Assembly (NCBI GenBank): GCA_934437985.1
Contig: CAKSBI010000022.1
Location: 1-39,490, forward strand
Reading direction: 5' to 3'
Length of the DNA: 39,490 bases
Source of the DNA: an uncultured Lachnospiraceae bacterium
Lineage (GTDB): Bacteria > Bacillota > Clostridia > Lachnospirales > Lachnospiraceae
Part shown: positions 26,184 to 33,940 of the stretch, in pieces
Layout of the letters: each line of letters starts with the position of its first letter
Numbering within the stretch: position 1 is the first letter of the stretch
Translations under genes and position numbers: made by a program
Notes under the pieces: model-generated
Told to the model about the DNA's origin: nothing
The model's input: only the letters and a program-made list of their open reading frames with translations
Databases searched by the model: none

Positions 26184-27665
26184 CTACATATAATCTGACA
26201 ATTCGACACTCCCCAGCACAAATGTAAATGTAGTTCCCTCTCCTTCCTTACTCTCCACTTCAATTGTTCCCCCATGCTTTGTTACAATACTCTTTGCGAT
26301 AGCAAGTCCCAGCCCTGAACCCTTTTCGTTCATCTGCAGCTTGGAGCGGTAAAACTTATCAAATATATTAGGAAGTGCATCTGCCGGGATTCCTGTGCCA
26401 TAATCAGTAATACTTATATATAACTTATCCCGCTTGTCTATATTAATATCAATATGTGAGTCATTATAAGAAAACTTGACAGCATTATCTATTATAACCA
26501 TAAACATCTGTCGCAGCCTGTCATAGTCACCCATGACGAACCCATATTCATCATTTGACCCAAACCGTATATCAATATTCTTATCCTCGCTCAGCTTCTT
26601 CGCACTCTTTATTACGTCTTCAAACACCTGGACAACACTTACCGGCTCACGTTCAATCTGAAATTCCGGATTCTGCATCTTCGATAATATCAAAAGATCC
26701 CCAACAAGCCTTTCGATTCCCCTGCACTCATTCAACATTCTGTCATAAGTGTGCTGAACCTTTCCGGGATCGGTTACATAACCATCCGCAAGCGACTCCG
26801 TATATCCACGTATAACCGTTATCGGTGTCCTTAATTCATGCGATACATTGGCAAAAAAATCTCTTCTGCCCTGCTCTATCTCTTCTCTTATATGTTCATT
26901 TTCCACAAGCCTGTCCGAAAGCATATCAACCGTATTGGCAAGCTCACCTATCTCACCTGCATACTTAAGCCCTGTCTTCGCAGAATAATCTCCTTCAGCA
27001 AGCCTGACTGTTGTCCTGCGTATCCTGCTGATAGGCTTTGAGAGCTGGCTTGACAGAAATACGGCAAGCACCAAAGCAACGATCCACGCAATCAGCATAC
27101 TGAATATTACAATGCTTTTTGCCCTGGAAATAGTACCCATTTTTTCATCTGCAACAGCATTAAGAAGAACACATCCTATAACATTACCCCCGGCATCATG
27201 TACCGGTGACGAAGCCCTGATAAGCTCTGTCTCATATATCTCATCATAGCCGCGGTTTGAGGCAGCCACGTTATTTTTCATAACCTTCTTAACAAGCATT
27301 TTCATACTCTTAGACATATCCTTATATGATATATTAACATTAACATATCTGGCTTCCAGTCTGTTCCCGGTCTTTTTGTACGGCATTACCCACACATCAA
27401 CCATCTGGCTTTCCAATACAGATTCAATCGCAACCATATAATCGATATATTCCCCGGACATGTCATCAATAACATAGTCTTCTATCTTCTCTGCAATGTT
27501 ATGCGCATCTGATTCAAGCTGGTTAACATATTCATCAATAACATCCCTTTCATACATGCGCATAAAAACAATTCCGATTATTACAACCATAACCGAACAT
27601 ACTATTCCGAATACGCTAAGGAAACGGAAATATAACCTGTCATAAATTCTTATACGCTTACCCAA
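26184..27665 (-). CDS. Membrane sensor histidine kinase
   Basis: This 493-residue kinase pairs with the response regulator 17 bases upstream. Order: transmembrane helix (about 14-36), extracytoplasmic sensor (37-183), second helix (184-206), HAMP (207-258), dimerisation domain with H276 in NVSHELRTPITV, and the ATPase domain with N box (IIDNAVKFS), G1 (DYGTGIP) and G2 (GSGLGLAI). The start is TTG at 27665. No ATG or GTG with an RBS lies nearby, and GGCGGAAG precedes the TTG. The stimulus is unknown, but a nearby target is probably the secreted Ig-like protein divergent from the regulator. Confidence 0.95.
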   Translation of the reverse strand: MGKRIRIYDRLYFRFLSVFGIVCSVMVVIIGIVFMRMYERDVIDEYVNQLESDAHNIAEKIEDYVIDDMSGEYIDYMVAIESVLESQMVDVWVMPYKKTGNRLEARYVNVNISYKDMSKSMKMLVKKVMKNNVAASNRGYDEIYETELIRASSPVHDAGGNVIGCVLLNAVADEKMGTISRAKSIVIFSMLIAWIVALVLAVFLSSQLSKPISRIRRTTVRLAEGDYSAKTGLKYAGEIGELANTVDMLSDRLVENEHIREEIEQGRRDFFANVSHELRTPITVIRGYTESLADGYVTDPGKVQHTYDRMLNECRGIERLVGDLLILSKMQNPEFQIEREPVSVVQVFEDVIKSAKKLSEDKNIDIRFGSNDEYGFVMGDYDRLRQMFMVIIDNAVKFSYNDSHIDINIDKRDKLYISITDYGTGIPADALPNIFDKFYRSKLQMNEKGSGLGLAIAKSIVTKHGGTIEVESKEGEGTTFTFVLGSVELSDYM

Positions 27666-27682
27666 AATACTTCCGCCCCTCT

Positions 27683-28375
27683 TTATTCTTCTAATTCAAA
27701 CTTATAGCCAAGTCCCCATATGGTCTTGATCTTCCATTCAGGATGCTCTACCGAATCAATCTTGGCCCTTAATCTCTTAATATGTGAATCTACAGTCCTT
27801 GTATCTCCATAGTAATCAATTCCCCACAGACTGTCGAGAAGATTGTCCCTTGTAAATACTTTATTCGGGTTACCTGCAAGAATCCACATTGTCTCTATCT
27901 CTTTTTTTGTAAGCGGAATCTTATTTCCGGCAATCGTAAGACTATATTCTTCTATATTAATTGTAAGGGTACTGATAGTAAGTACTCCCCTGGAATTAAT
28001 ATCAGTCTCCTTTTTGTTGATTCTTCTTAATACCGCCCTTACCCTTGCCATAACCTCACTCGGGCTGAACGGCTTTACTATATAATCATCTGCCCCGATA
28101 TCAAGTCCCATAATGCGCTCAAAATCTTCCCCCCTGGCAGTAATAAGTATAATAGGTACGTCAGACTTCTCCCTTATCTCACGGCAAACCTGGTAACCAT
28201 CCTTCTTAGGCATCATAACATCCAGCAGCACAAGTACCGGGGAATACTTTGCAAACTGTACAAGCGTCTCCATACCATCCTTTGCCACGACCGGTTCATA
28301 GCCTTCATTTTCTACATATGTAGATAAAATATCTGTTATATCCTGATTATCATCTGCAATTAATATATACGACAT
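27683..28375 (-). CDS. OmpR-family response regulator
   Basis: This 230-residue regulator has a receiver domain (1-120) with phosphoacceptor D52 (LLDVMMPKKDG) and acidic D8/D9, and a winged-helix DNA-binding domain (about 130-230) ending TIWGLGYKFE. CGGAGGT precedes the ATG. It is co-transcribed with the histidine kinase. Two 15-base palindromes with the core TTTGTNACAAA lie between its promoter and the divergent secreted-protein gene and are good candidates for its binding sites. Confidence 0.96.
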   Translation of the reverse strand: MSYILIADDNQDITDILSTYVENEGYEPVVAKDGMETLVQFAKYSPVLVLLDVMMPKKDGYQVCREIREKSDVPIILITARGEDFERIMGLDIGADDYIVKPFSPSEVMARVRAVLRRINKKETDINSRGVLTISTLTINIEEYSLTIAGNKIPLTKKEIETMWILAGNPNKVFTRDNLLDSLWGIDYYGDTRTVDSHIKRLRAKIDSVEHPEWKIKTIWGLGYKFELEE

Positions 28376-28406
28376 AATAAACCTCCGTTACAAATCATTT
28401 TTTCTA

Positions 28407-28435
28407 TTATACACTATTATTTGTAACAAATAAAT
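28407..28435 (-). promoter_or_regulatory. Promoter of the two-component system genes
   Basis: On the minus strand a perfect TATAAT (28407-28412) lies 32 bases from the start codon. The -35 position (TTTATT, 28430-28435) is poor and the spacer is occupied by palindrome 1, suggesting control by a bound regulator. Confidence 0.5.
28419..28433. promoter_or_regulatory. Palindromic operator 1 (TATTTGTAACAAATA)
   Basis: A perfect 15-base palindrome around TAA, extendable by one base each side, overlaps the response-regulator promoter. It shares the TTTGTNACAAA core with operator 2. A looser half-site (GTTACAAAT) occurs at 28388-28396. Confidence 0.6.
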
Positions 28436-28470
28436 GTCACAGCTAAGATTAATTCACATAGCAATGACAT

Positions 28471-28485
28471 GTTTGTGACAAACAC
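28471..28485. promoter_or_regulatory. Palindromic operator 2 (TGTTTGTGACAAACA)
   Basis: This perfect 15-base palindrome overlaps the -35 position of a possible plus-strand promoter (TATAGT at 28493-28498) for the secreted Ig-like gene. Its centre is 52 bases from that of operator 1, close to five helical turns. Confidence 0.6.
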
Positions 28486-28547
28486 TCCCTGTATAGTACT
28501 GACATAGAATTGGGACAGGTGAACATTATTATAAAGGAGCACTTCAT

Positions 28548-29327
28548 ATGAAGAATAACAGAAAGCTGTTAATTATACTTATACTTGTATGCTTTTTCAC
28601 TACAATATTCAATGCGGCTGTAAGCAATGCGGCTGTATCAAGAATGCCCCGGCTCAACGTGCGTATCCTGAATATTACCCGTGCTTCAGCATACAAGCTC
28701 CGCGTATATAATACCCGCGACAGCTATAGGGTATCATTTGAATCGGCAGACAGCTCTATTGCAGATATAGCAAAACCAAAGGGCAGATCATGCCGTGTTA
28801 AGCCTAAGTCTTCAGGCAGCACAACTATAACTGCTTATGTATATGACCAGGATGATAAACTGGTTTCAACATTAACCTGTAAGGTAATTGTATCACCTAA
28901 TGCGGCAAGCGTTAAGTTTAATAAAAAAAGATATACCCTGACCGAAGGCGCAGCTAAAAGGATCAAGGCTGTGATCAAGCCTAATATATCCAATGAGATG
29001 CCACTGTATTCATCTGACAATATGGCTGTTGCAACAGTAAGCAGTAATGGTACAGTAACTGCGGTATCAGCCGGTCAGACTGTCATACACGCTTCAATAT
29101 CCAATGGCCGCTCAAGTTCATATACACTTACGGTAACAAAAGCAGCTGACAATAAGCCTGTGGCTTCAGCTTCACCGGTATCACCATCACCGCAGCCATC
29201 TGCAGCTTCTTCCACAGATAAGCCCCAGGATGGTCTGTCACATTCTGACAATTCAAAGGGTAAACGTGATTTTACACGTTTCAATTACGATCAGGTGTCA
29301 ACACTGGTCGTAACTTGCGACGAGTAA
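28548..29327 (+). CDS. Secreted protein with two bacterial Ig-like (Big_2) domains
   Basis: This 259-residue exported protein has a signal peptide (about 1-29, ending SNAA), two Ig-like domains (about 36-115 and 116-197, the second with LYSSDNMAVATVSSNGTVTAVSAGQTVI), a Pro/Ser linker and a charged tail without an LPxTG motif or membrane anchor. It is probably released or held by wall contacts. AAAGGAG precedes the ATG. It is divergent from the two-component system, with palindromic operators between, so it is a likely regulon member. The linker and tail suggest a peripheral wall protein of unknown function. Confidence 0.82.
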   Translation: MKNNRKLLIILILVCFFTTIFNAAVSNAAVSRMPRLNVRILNITRASAYKLRVYNTRDSYRVSFESADSSIADIAKPKGRSCRVKPKSSGSTTITAYVYDQDDKLVSTLTCKVIVSPNAASVKFNKKRYTLTEGAAKRIKAVIKPNISNEMPLYSSDNMAVATVSSNGTVTAVSAGQTVIHASISNGRSSSYTLTVTKAADNKPVASASPVSPSPQPSAASSTDKPQDGLSHSDNSKGKRDFTRFNYDQVSTLVVTCDE

Positions 29328-29382
29328 TAATTGCAATATACACCCCATGATATTACACTATTCTCAAGGGAGTTGATATCAT

Positions 29383-29562
29383 ATGCTTAAGGTGTATATT
29401 TGCCCGGATTGCGGCAGCTACAGATTCGTTACTAACAATAATTTCACCTGTTACAAATGTGAACGCCATATGACATTAATGGATATTGAGTATGCCAATT
29501 ATATTGAACTTGATAACGATGAACGTGACAGCATCAGAAAAAAATACACCGGAACCGCATAA
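29383..29562 (+). CDS. Small zinc-ribbon protein
   Basis: This 59-residue protein has two cysteine pairs (CPDC at 7-10 and CYKC at 23-26), forming a minimal zinc ribbon, followed by an acidic helix (DIEYANYIELDNDERD). AAGGGAG lies 10 bases before the ATG. It starts 55 bases after the secreted Ig-like gene and its stop falls inside the loop of the following terminator hairpin. The function is unknown; a small RNA- or protein-binding adaptor is possible. Confidence 0.75.
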   Translation: MLKVYICPDCGSYRFVTNNNFTCYKCERHMTLMDIEYANYIELDNDERDSIRKKYTGTA

Positions 29563-29577
29563 CGGAGCCGGTGTATT
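29536..29577. terminator. Terminator between the two small convergent genes
   Basis: AATACACCGG (29543-29552) pairs with CCGGTGTATT (29568-29577), 10 bp. On the minus strand a run of seven T follows, so it ends the minus-strand small acidic gene efficiently. On the plus strand the U-run is weaker and the stem includes the end of the zinc-ribbon gene. Confidence 0.8.
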
Positions 29578-29590
29578 CTATAATTGATAA

Positions 29591-29737
29591 TTAATTTTTA
29601 TGCTTCTTCAATATCTCCTCATAACGTCTCTGTGAAGCAAGCATCTCTTCGTCCTCAGCATCCTCCTGCGAACCATTTTCTTCCATCTCTGCTAACAGAT
29701 CCTTAAGATCATCATCACTGTAAAAATCCTTCATCAT
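29591..29737 (-). CDS. Small acidic protein of unknown function
   Basis: This 48-residue protein begins MMKDFYSDDDLKDLLAEMEE and ends ILKKHKN. It is strongly acidic and probably a single long helix. GGGGGAGAATGTAAT precedes tandem ATG codons at 29737 and 29734. A good promoter (TTGACA-17-TATTAT) and a terminator bracket it as a single-gene unit, which supports it being real. No family is recognised. Confidence 0.72.
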   Translation of the reverse strand: MMKDFYSDDDLKDLLAEMEENGSQEDAEDEEMLASQRRYEEILKKHKN

Positions 29738-29814
29738 ATTACATTCTCCCCCTTACCATATTCACATATCATCTTTCAGGAATAGTACAGTCTTTCCCTG
29801 CAAACCCTGTATAT

Positions 29815-29843
29815 ATAATAATATTCCACTTATCGCTTGTCAA
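29815..29843 (-). promoter_or_regulatory. Promoter of the small acidic protein gene
   Basis: On the minus strand a perfect TTGACA (29838-29843), 17 bases and TATTAT (29815-29820) lie about 78 bases before the start codon. Confidence 0.65.
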
Positions 29844-29967
29844 TCAGTTCTGTTGTTACAGCAGATACTGCCGGTATATTTTTACGGAACACTCACCGGG
29901 TGTGCCGGATGATACAATTTGAGATATATTAACCTATATTGTTTTAAATATGTTATTATAAAAATAT

Positions 29968-30008
29968 GATGTTTGGGGGAAGCCCCGGTCTGCAATGCCA
30001 GATACATC
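29968..30008 (+). promoter_or_regulatory. Structured leader of the CYTH gene (candidate three-way junction)
   Basis: GATGT (29968-29972) can pair with ACATC (30004-30008). Between them lie a GGGG/CCCC hairpin (29976-29986) and a TCTG/CAGA hairpin (29989-30002). The fold ends 8 bases before the GGAGG of the CYTH gene. It could be a small regulatory RNA element, but the helices are short and this is a visual fold only. Confidence 0.3.
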
Positions 30009-30028
30009 AGCAAATGGAGGAAATATTT

Positions 30029-30544
30029 ATGAGCACCGACAAACAACCGGTATACGAAATAGAACGGAAATTTCTTGTAAAAAAACCACCCGAAAATCTT
30101 AATGAATATCCATGCTCATGCATTGAACAGGGATACCTTTGTACAGCCCCTGTAGTCAGGGTAAGAAAAAAGGATGATAATTATATCCTGACATACAAAT
30201 CCGGCGGTATGATGTTACGCGAAGAATACGAGCATCCACTGACAGCAGAAAGCTATTCACATCTTATTAAAAAAGCAGACGGACTTGTCATATCAAAAAC
30301 GAGATACCGTATTCCTGACAAAAACAGACTTCTTATTGAGCTTGATATCTTCCATGGCTCACTCGAAGGCTTTATTATGGCTGAGGTTGAATTTGAATCT
30401 GAAGAACAGGCTCTGTCATACAGCATACCCGGCTGGTTCGGTAAAGATGTAACAAATGACCCTGCCTTTCACAACAGCCGTATAAGCCGTATGAATGAGG
30501 CAGAGCTCAAAAAATTCATGCTGTATCAATCTGCATTGCAGTAA
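30029..30544 (+). CDS. CYTH domain protein (inorganic or organic triphosphatase family)
   Basis: This 171-residue protein forms the CYTH/triphosphate tunnel fold, whose members hydrolyse tripolyphosphate or thiamine triphosphate or act as class IV adenylate cyclases. The signature ExExK is present at residues 10-14 (EIERK), followed by alternating basic and acidic strands (RVRKKDD, YKSGG, KTRYRI, ELDIFHG, EVEFESEEQA). The ATG at 30029 with GGAGG 8 bases upstream is preferred over a longer frame from 29966, which would run through the structured leader. It is convergent with the esterase gene that follows. Confidence 0.9.
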   Translation: MSTDKQPVYEIERKFLVKKPPENLNEYPCSCIEQGYLCTAPVVRVRKKDDNYILTYKSGGMMLREEYEHPLTAESYSHLIKKADGLVISKTRYRIPDKNRLLIELDIFHGSLEGFIMAEVEFESEEQALSYSIPGWFGKDVTNDPAFHNSRISRMNEAELKKFMLYQSALQ

Positions 30545-30580
30545 AACAATAAAACAGCAAATCATTAACTGCACGTATAT

Positions 30581-32566
30581 TTATAATAACACTGCAAATG
30601 GAATGGCAGGTAATCCCTCACCATTATATACAGGCGGATTGTCCGGACAGTTGTCAAAACAATATCTCACTGCAGCCGGCTTTCTGTCTGTATTGTATTT
30701 ATTTTCTAGTATTATCCCGTCATTTCCATCGATTGTGTATGAAGGAACATTTACCCAGTCTATGGAAGGATCATATACGTTATCAACATCCACGTCAGAA
30801 TAACCAAGTTCAAAGTAACTGTTATCATTAACTGCTTTTATTCCGCTGCTACAATGTGAAAACTTAAGACTTAATGTATTATCATCTTCATTATAGCTGA
30901 TTCCGACAATCTCGGGACCGCTGTATTCTATATCTCTGCCATATACAAGTGCCTCTGCCGCAAGTGCAAGCCTTTTTCCAACAGCAGCCTTGGTCTGTGG
31001 ATGAAGGTCATTGGCTTCACCCACATCAATTGTTACCGCCATTGCAGTGTTATCAACCTCAGTCAGTACTCTTCTCTGTTCTTCCCTGATTATTGCCCAT
31101 GAATCCCTGGCAACAACCCTTGCCGGATCATCGAACTGCGGAAGTCCGACATAGATAAATGGTATATCACCAAACCATTCTCTCCAACAGCTTATAAGCT
31201 CTTTCATAAACCCTGCATAACCTATTGGCGACGAATCATTTGACTCACCCTGATACCACAAGCCTCCAACACAGGCAATACGCCTTAATGCATACATCAT
31301 TCCGTTATATAATGCAGACGGCTTGTAAATAAAAAACGTCTGCATAGGAAGCTCTTCCATAGAATATCCGAGTGTATACTTCCATGCGCCCGAAAGGTCA
31401 ATCTCCCATCTTCCGTACGCAGGTGCGGCATCAGCGGGCATACAAGCCTGTCCATTGTAACCGCCCTCATATATATATCCACTGCCTTGCAGGCAGTATC
31501 TCTTACCCGGTGTAAAACCGCCTGTATTACGGTTAACAGTCAGCCTGACGGCAACAACATTAGTTCCGGTCTTTAATACTCCGTCCGGAACCTGATATCT
31601 TCTTGGCGGGTACATATACCCGGTCTCACCGACTTTAACACCATTAATATACGTCGTGTCTGCGTCAATTAATGTTCCAAGCCTTAAAAGGGCACCATCG
31701 GTATTACAGCCTTCCGGAATGTCAAACCTCTTTCTGAACCAGACGGAACCATGATAATCACCAATCTCCATGTCTCCGAAGAATACAGGAACATTGATCT
31801 CCTGCCACTCCGTGTCATCATATTCAGGTGCTGCAAATACTGCAATATCATTAACATATCCCGGATCTGACATATACAGCCTTGTGTTCCAGTCATTTAT
31901 CCTGTTATTATCAGCTTCAATAACTGCAAGTACCCACTCTTTATCTTTGCATTTATCAAGAACCTTTTCATATCCCCCGATTCTTCTCAAGACTTCTTCC
32001 GGAAGATGTGCTTCAATTGGCGTTCCACCTATTGAATTATTGATAAGGCCTACAGGTATACCTTCATTATTATATATATTCTCAGCAAAATTAAAGCCGG
32101 TTGCACTCATCAGGGGCAGATCCGGCAAAACAGCCTTATACCAGCGGCACTCATCAAATTGCCTGTTCACTTCCCCAAACATGAACTTCTCGGGAACCCT
32201 GAACTCCCTTATCTCAGGCAGATTGATATCCGGCAGACGGCTTCCTATAAGATCAATCGTCCTCTCAACAGGAAGCTGCATATTAGACTGCCCGCTTATC
32301 ATATACACATCTCCGTAAAGTATATCATCTATATCAACCCTGCCGGATTCATTATATACAACCATGTTATGTGGTCCGCCCGCATTACCTGTGCGAACCT
32401 TTACCTCAAACTCACCTTCAGCATCCGTAACTGCCTCATATCCGGTATCATCAAGCTTTACACACACCTTCACCCCCGGTCTTGCAAATCCCCATACAGA
32501 CACCTCGCAGTCACGCTGTAATATCATACCACTCTGAAAAAGTCTGAATAACTCAAAGTCTGGCAT
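30581..32566 (-). CDS. Sialate O-acetylesterase-like SGNH esterase (intracellular)
   Basis: This 661-residue SGNH-type enzyme is expected to remove acetyl groups from sialic acid or other sugars. Block I is at residues 91-98 (SGQSNMQL) with S94 as nucleophile, the WYQGESN segment lies in the middle, and the Asp/His pair is in NDLHP (about residue 535). A jelly-roll galactose-binding-like insertion (about 230-330) follows the first catalytic segment, as in family members. There is no signal peptide, so it works on imported oligosaccharides, unlike the secreted SGNH esterase at 14-15.7 kb. GGAGG lies 9 bases before the ATG at 32566; a GTG at 32572 is too close to it. Confidence 0.88.
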   Translation of the reverse strand: MPDFELFRLFQSGMILQRDCEVSVWGFARPGVKVCVKLDDTGYEAVTDAEGEFEVKVRTGNAGGPHNMVVYNESGRVDIDDILYGDVYMISGQSNMQLPVERTIDLIGSRLPDINLPEIREFRVPEKFMFGEVNRQFDECRWYKAVLPDLPLMSATGFNFAENIYNNEGIPVGLINNSIGGTPIEAHLPEEVLRRIGGYEKVLDKCKDKEWVLAVIEADNNRINDWNTRLYMSDPGYVNDIAVFAAPEYDDTEWQEINVPVFFGDMEIGDYHGSVWFRKRFDIPEGCNTDGALLRLGTLIDADTTYINGVKVGETGYMYPPRRYQVPDGVLKTGTNVVAVRLTVNRNTGGFTPGKRYCLQGSGYIYEGGYNGQACMPADAAPAYGRWEIDLSGAWKYTLGYSMEELPMQTFFIYKPSALYNGMMYALRRIACVGGLWYQGESNDSSPIGYAGFMKELISCWREWFGDIPFIYVGLPQFDDPARVVARDSWAIIREEQRRVLTEVDNTAMAVTIDVGEANDLHPQTKAAVGKRLALAAEALVYGRDIEYSGPEIVGISYNEDDNTLSLKFSHCSSGIKAVNDNSYFELGYSDVDVDNVYDPSIDWVNVPSYTIDGNDGIILENKYNTDRKPAAVRYCFDNCPDNPPVYNGEGLPAIPFAVLL

Positions 32567-32645
32567 AATCACAATCCTCCATATGTAAAATAATATATAT
32601 AAATTCCATTACTCTAAAATTATTATGCATAAATAATATCAGATA

Positions 32646-32990
32646 CTACATGCATTCAACCAGACTGTTATATATCTCCTGAACCTTATATATCTTATCC
32701 TTAACACCTTCTATACTTCCGGCGCGCGTTGATTCACATATATCGGTTACAAGCAGGCGTAATTCCTCCAGTCCCAGATTGCCAAGAGTACCCTTGAGCG
32801 AATGTGATATATCAAATATCACCTCAGCATCCTCAGACTCGGCAGCATTAAAAAGCATCTCAAAGGAAGTATCAGACAAAACCAGTCTGAGAATCCTCTC
32901 ATACATAGCCTCATTACCCATATGCGCTTCTATACCCATGGCTGTATCAACACCATGTTTTTCAAGTCTGTCTCGTAATGCAGCTTCCAT
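32646..32990 (-). CDS. Stand-alone histidine phosphotransfer (Hpt) domain protein
   Basis: This 114-residue protein is a four-helix Hpt domain with phosphoacceptor H63 in ISHSLKGTLGNLGL. Hpt proteins shuttle phosphate between receiver domains of hybrid kinases and response regulators. None of its usual partners is adjacent; the two-component pair at 26-28 kb is a simple kinase and would not need it. AAGGAGAG precedes the ATG. It lies 71 bases downstream of rnfB with a separate promoter candidate. Confidence 0.9.
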   Translation of the reverse strand: MEAALRDRLEKHGVDTAMGIEAHMGNEAMYERILRLVLSDTSFEMLFNAAESEDAEVIFDISHSLKGTLGNLGLEELRLLVTDICESTRAGSIEGVKDKIYKVQEIYNSLVECM

Positions 32991-33022
32991 AATGATCTCT
33001 CCTTCGTAGTATATACAGATAC

Positions 33023-33051
33023 ATTATATATTTGTATTATTCAAAAAACAA
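33023..33051 (-). promoter_or_regulatory. Possible promoter of the Hpt gene
   Basis: On the minus strand a perfect TATAAT (33023-33028) is preceded after 17 bases by a weak TTGTTT (33046-33051). It lies in the gap after rnfB. Confidence 0.4.
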
Positions 33052-33061
33052 CAACCCTGCA

Positions 33062-33331
33062 TTAGATTTTCTGCTTATTTTTCAAAGCTTTTATAATTTG
33101 GCAATAATCAATTGATGCCTCACCCAAAACAATTGCTTTTGCAAGTTCTCCGCATCCCGGATATCCACATGCACCACAGTTATACCCCGGCAATTCTTTT
33201 TCAATAAGCCGTACTTTTTCATCAAATGCCACATCATCAGAGGAACATAGTCTTCCCATGATGCCAAGGACAATTCCTATCACAAGACCACATACACCAA
33301 GAAGTACCGCCGACTGCACTATAACGCCCAT
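33062..33331 (-). CDS. rnfB: Truncated RnfB (membrane helix and single Fe-S motif only)
   Basis: RnfB normally receives electrons from ferredoxin and has a membrane segment, a four-cysteine Fe-S motif and ferredoxin-like domains. This product is only 89 residues: an N-terminal transmembrane helix (about 7-25) and the first cluster motif with C52, C55, C60 and C77 (NCGACGYPGC...DYC). It then stops after a short basic tail. The ferredoxin domains are absent, and none is encoded in any frame of the 71 bases before the Hpt gene. GGAGG precedes the ATG and the reading frame is intact, so it is expressed as a minimal form or is a relic. Confidence 0.85.
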   Translation of the reverse strand: MGVIVQSAVLLGVCGLVIGIVLGIMGRLCSSDDVAFDEKVRLIEKELPGYNCGACGYPGCGELAKAIVLGEASIDYCQIIKALKNKQKI

Positions 33332-33348
33332 TTTATGCCTCCAATCCC

Positions 33349-33912
33349 CTAAAACCCACTAAACGCAATTGCCATAAGTCCGGCCGTTATAAGTACTAAC
33401 GGCATCCCCCTGAATGCTTCGGGAACCATCTCCTCATTATCAATTCTTTCCCTGATCCCGGCCATTATCAATATTGCCATGCAAAATCCAAGTGACACCC
33501 CTATTCCATAGACAATGCACTCAATGAAACCATAACCAAGCCACGAGCTCTTTACAACAGTTCCAAGCACTGCACAATTTGTCGTAATAAGTGGCAGATA
33601 TACACCCAGTGAATCATACAGGCTTCTGTTATATTTTTCGATTACCATGGCTGTTATCTGGACAAGTGCCGCAATTATCATTATATACATTATTGTTTCA
33701 AGATAAATGAGATCCAGTGCCAAAAGCAGCATTCTCACAGGATATGTTATAATAACCGCCATAACGATAACGAGCAGCACTGCCACGCCCATTCCTTTTG
33801 CAGACGACATCCTCTTTGACACCCCGATAAACGGACATATCCCCATAAACTGACTGAGTATAACATTATTTACAATAGCAGCAGTAATACATATACTTAA
33901 CAGATTCGTTAT
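33349..33912 (-). CDS. rnfA: Rnf complex membrane subunit RnfA (AUA start proposed)
   Basis: RnfA is a six-helix membrane subunit at the core of the Na+- or H+-pumping ferredoxin:NAD+ oxidoreductase. An ATG at 33846 gives only 165 residues and loses the first helix. Reading upstream in the same frame gives the expected N-terminus (NLLSICITAAIVNNVILSQF then MGICPFIGVSK), with no ATG, GTG or TTG before a TAA. The only position giving the family length (187 residues) is ATA at 33910-33912, five bases after AGGGGG. It therefore uses AUA, or is poorly translated. Conserved NNV and CPFIGVSK segments are intact. Confidence 0.9.
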   Translation of the reverse strand: MTNLLSICITAAIVNNVILSQFMGICPFIGVSKRMSSAKGMGVAVLLVIVMAVIITYPVRMLLLALDLIYLETIMYIMIIAALVQITAMVIEKYNRSLYDSLGVYLPLITTNCAVLGTVVKSSWLGYGFIECIVYGIGVSLGFCMAILIMAGIRERIDNEEMVPEAFRGMPLVLITAGLMAIAFSGF

Positions 33913-33940
33913 TTACACCCCCTCACCTTTGACTAATAGC

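Noticed and set aside
31770..32318. Plus-strand frame of 182 codons
   Set aside because: It is antisense to the sialate O-acetylesterase-like gene, with no RBS and no recognisable domain.
32991..33061. Frameshifted remainder of RnfB
   Set aside because: I read all three minus-strand frames after the rnfB stop and found no CxxCxxC motif, so the missing domains are not simply out of frame.
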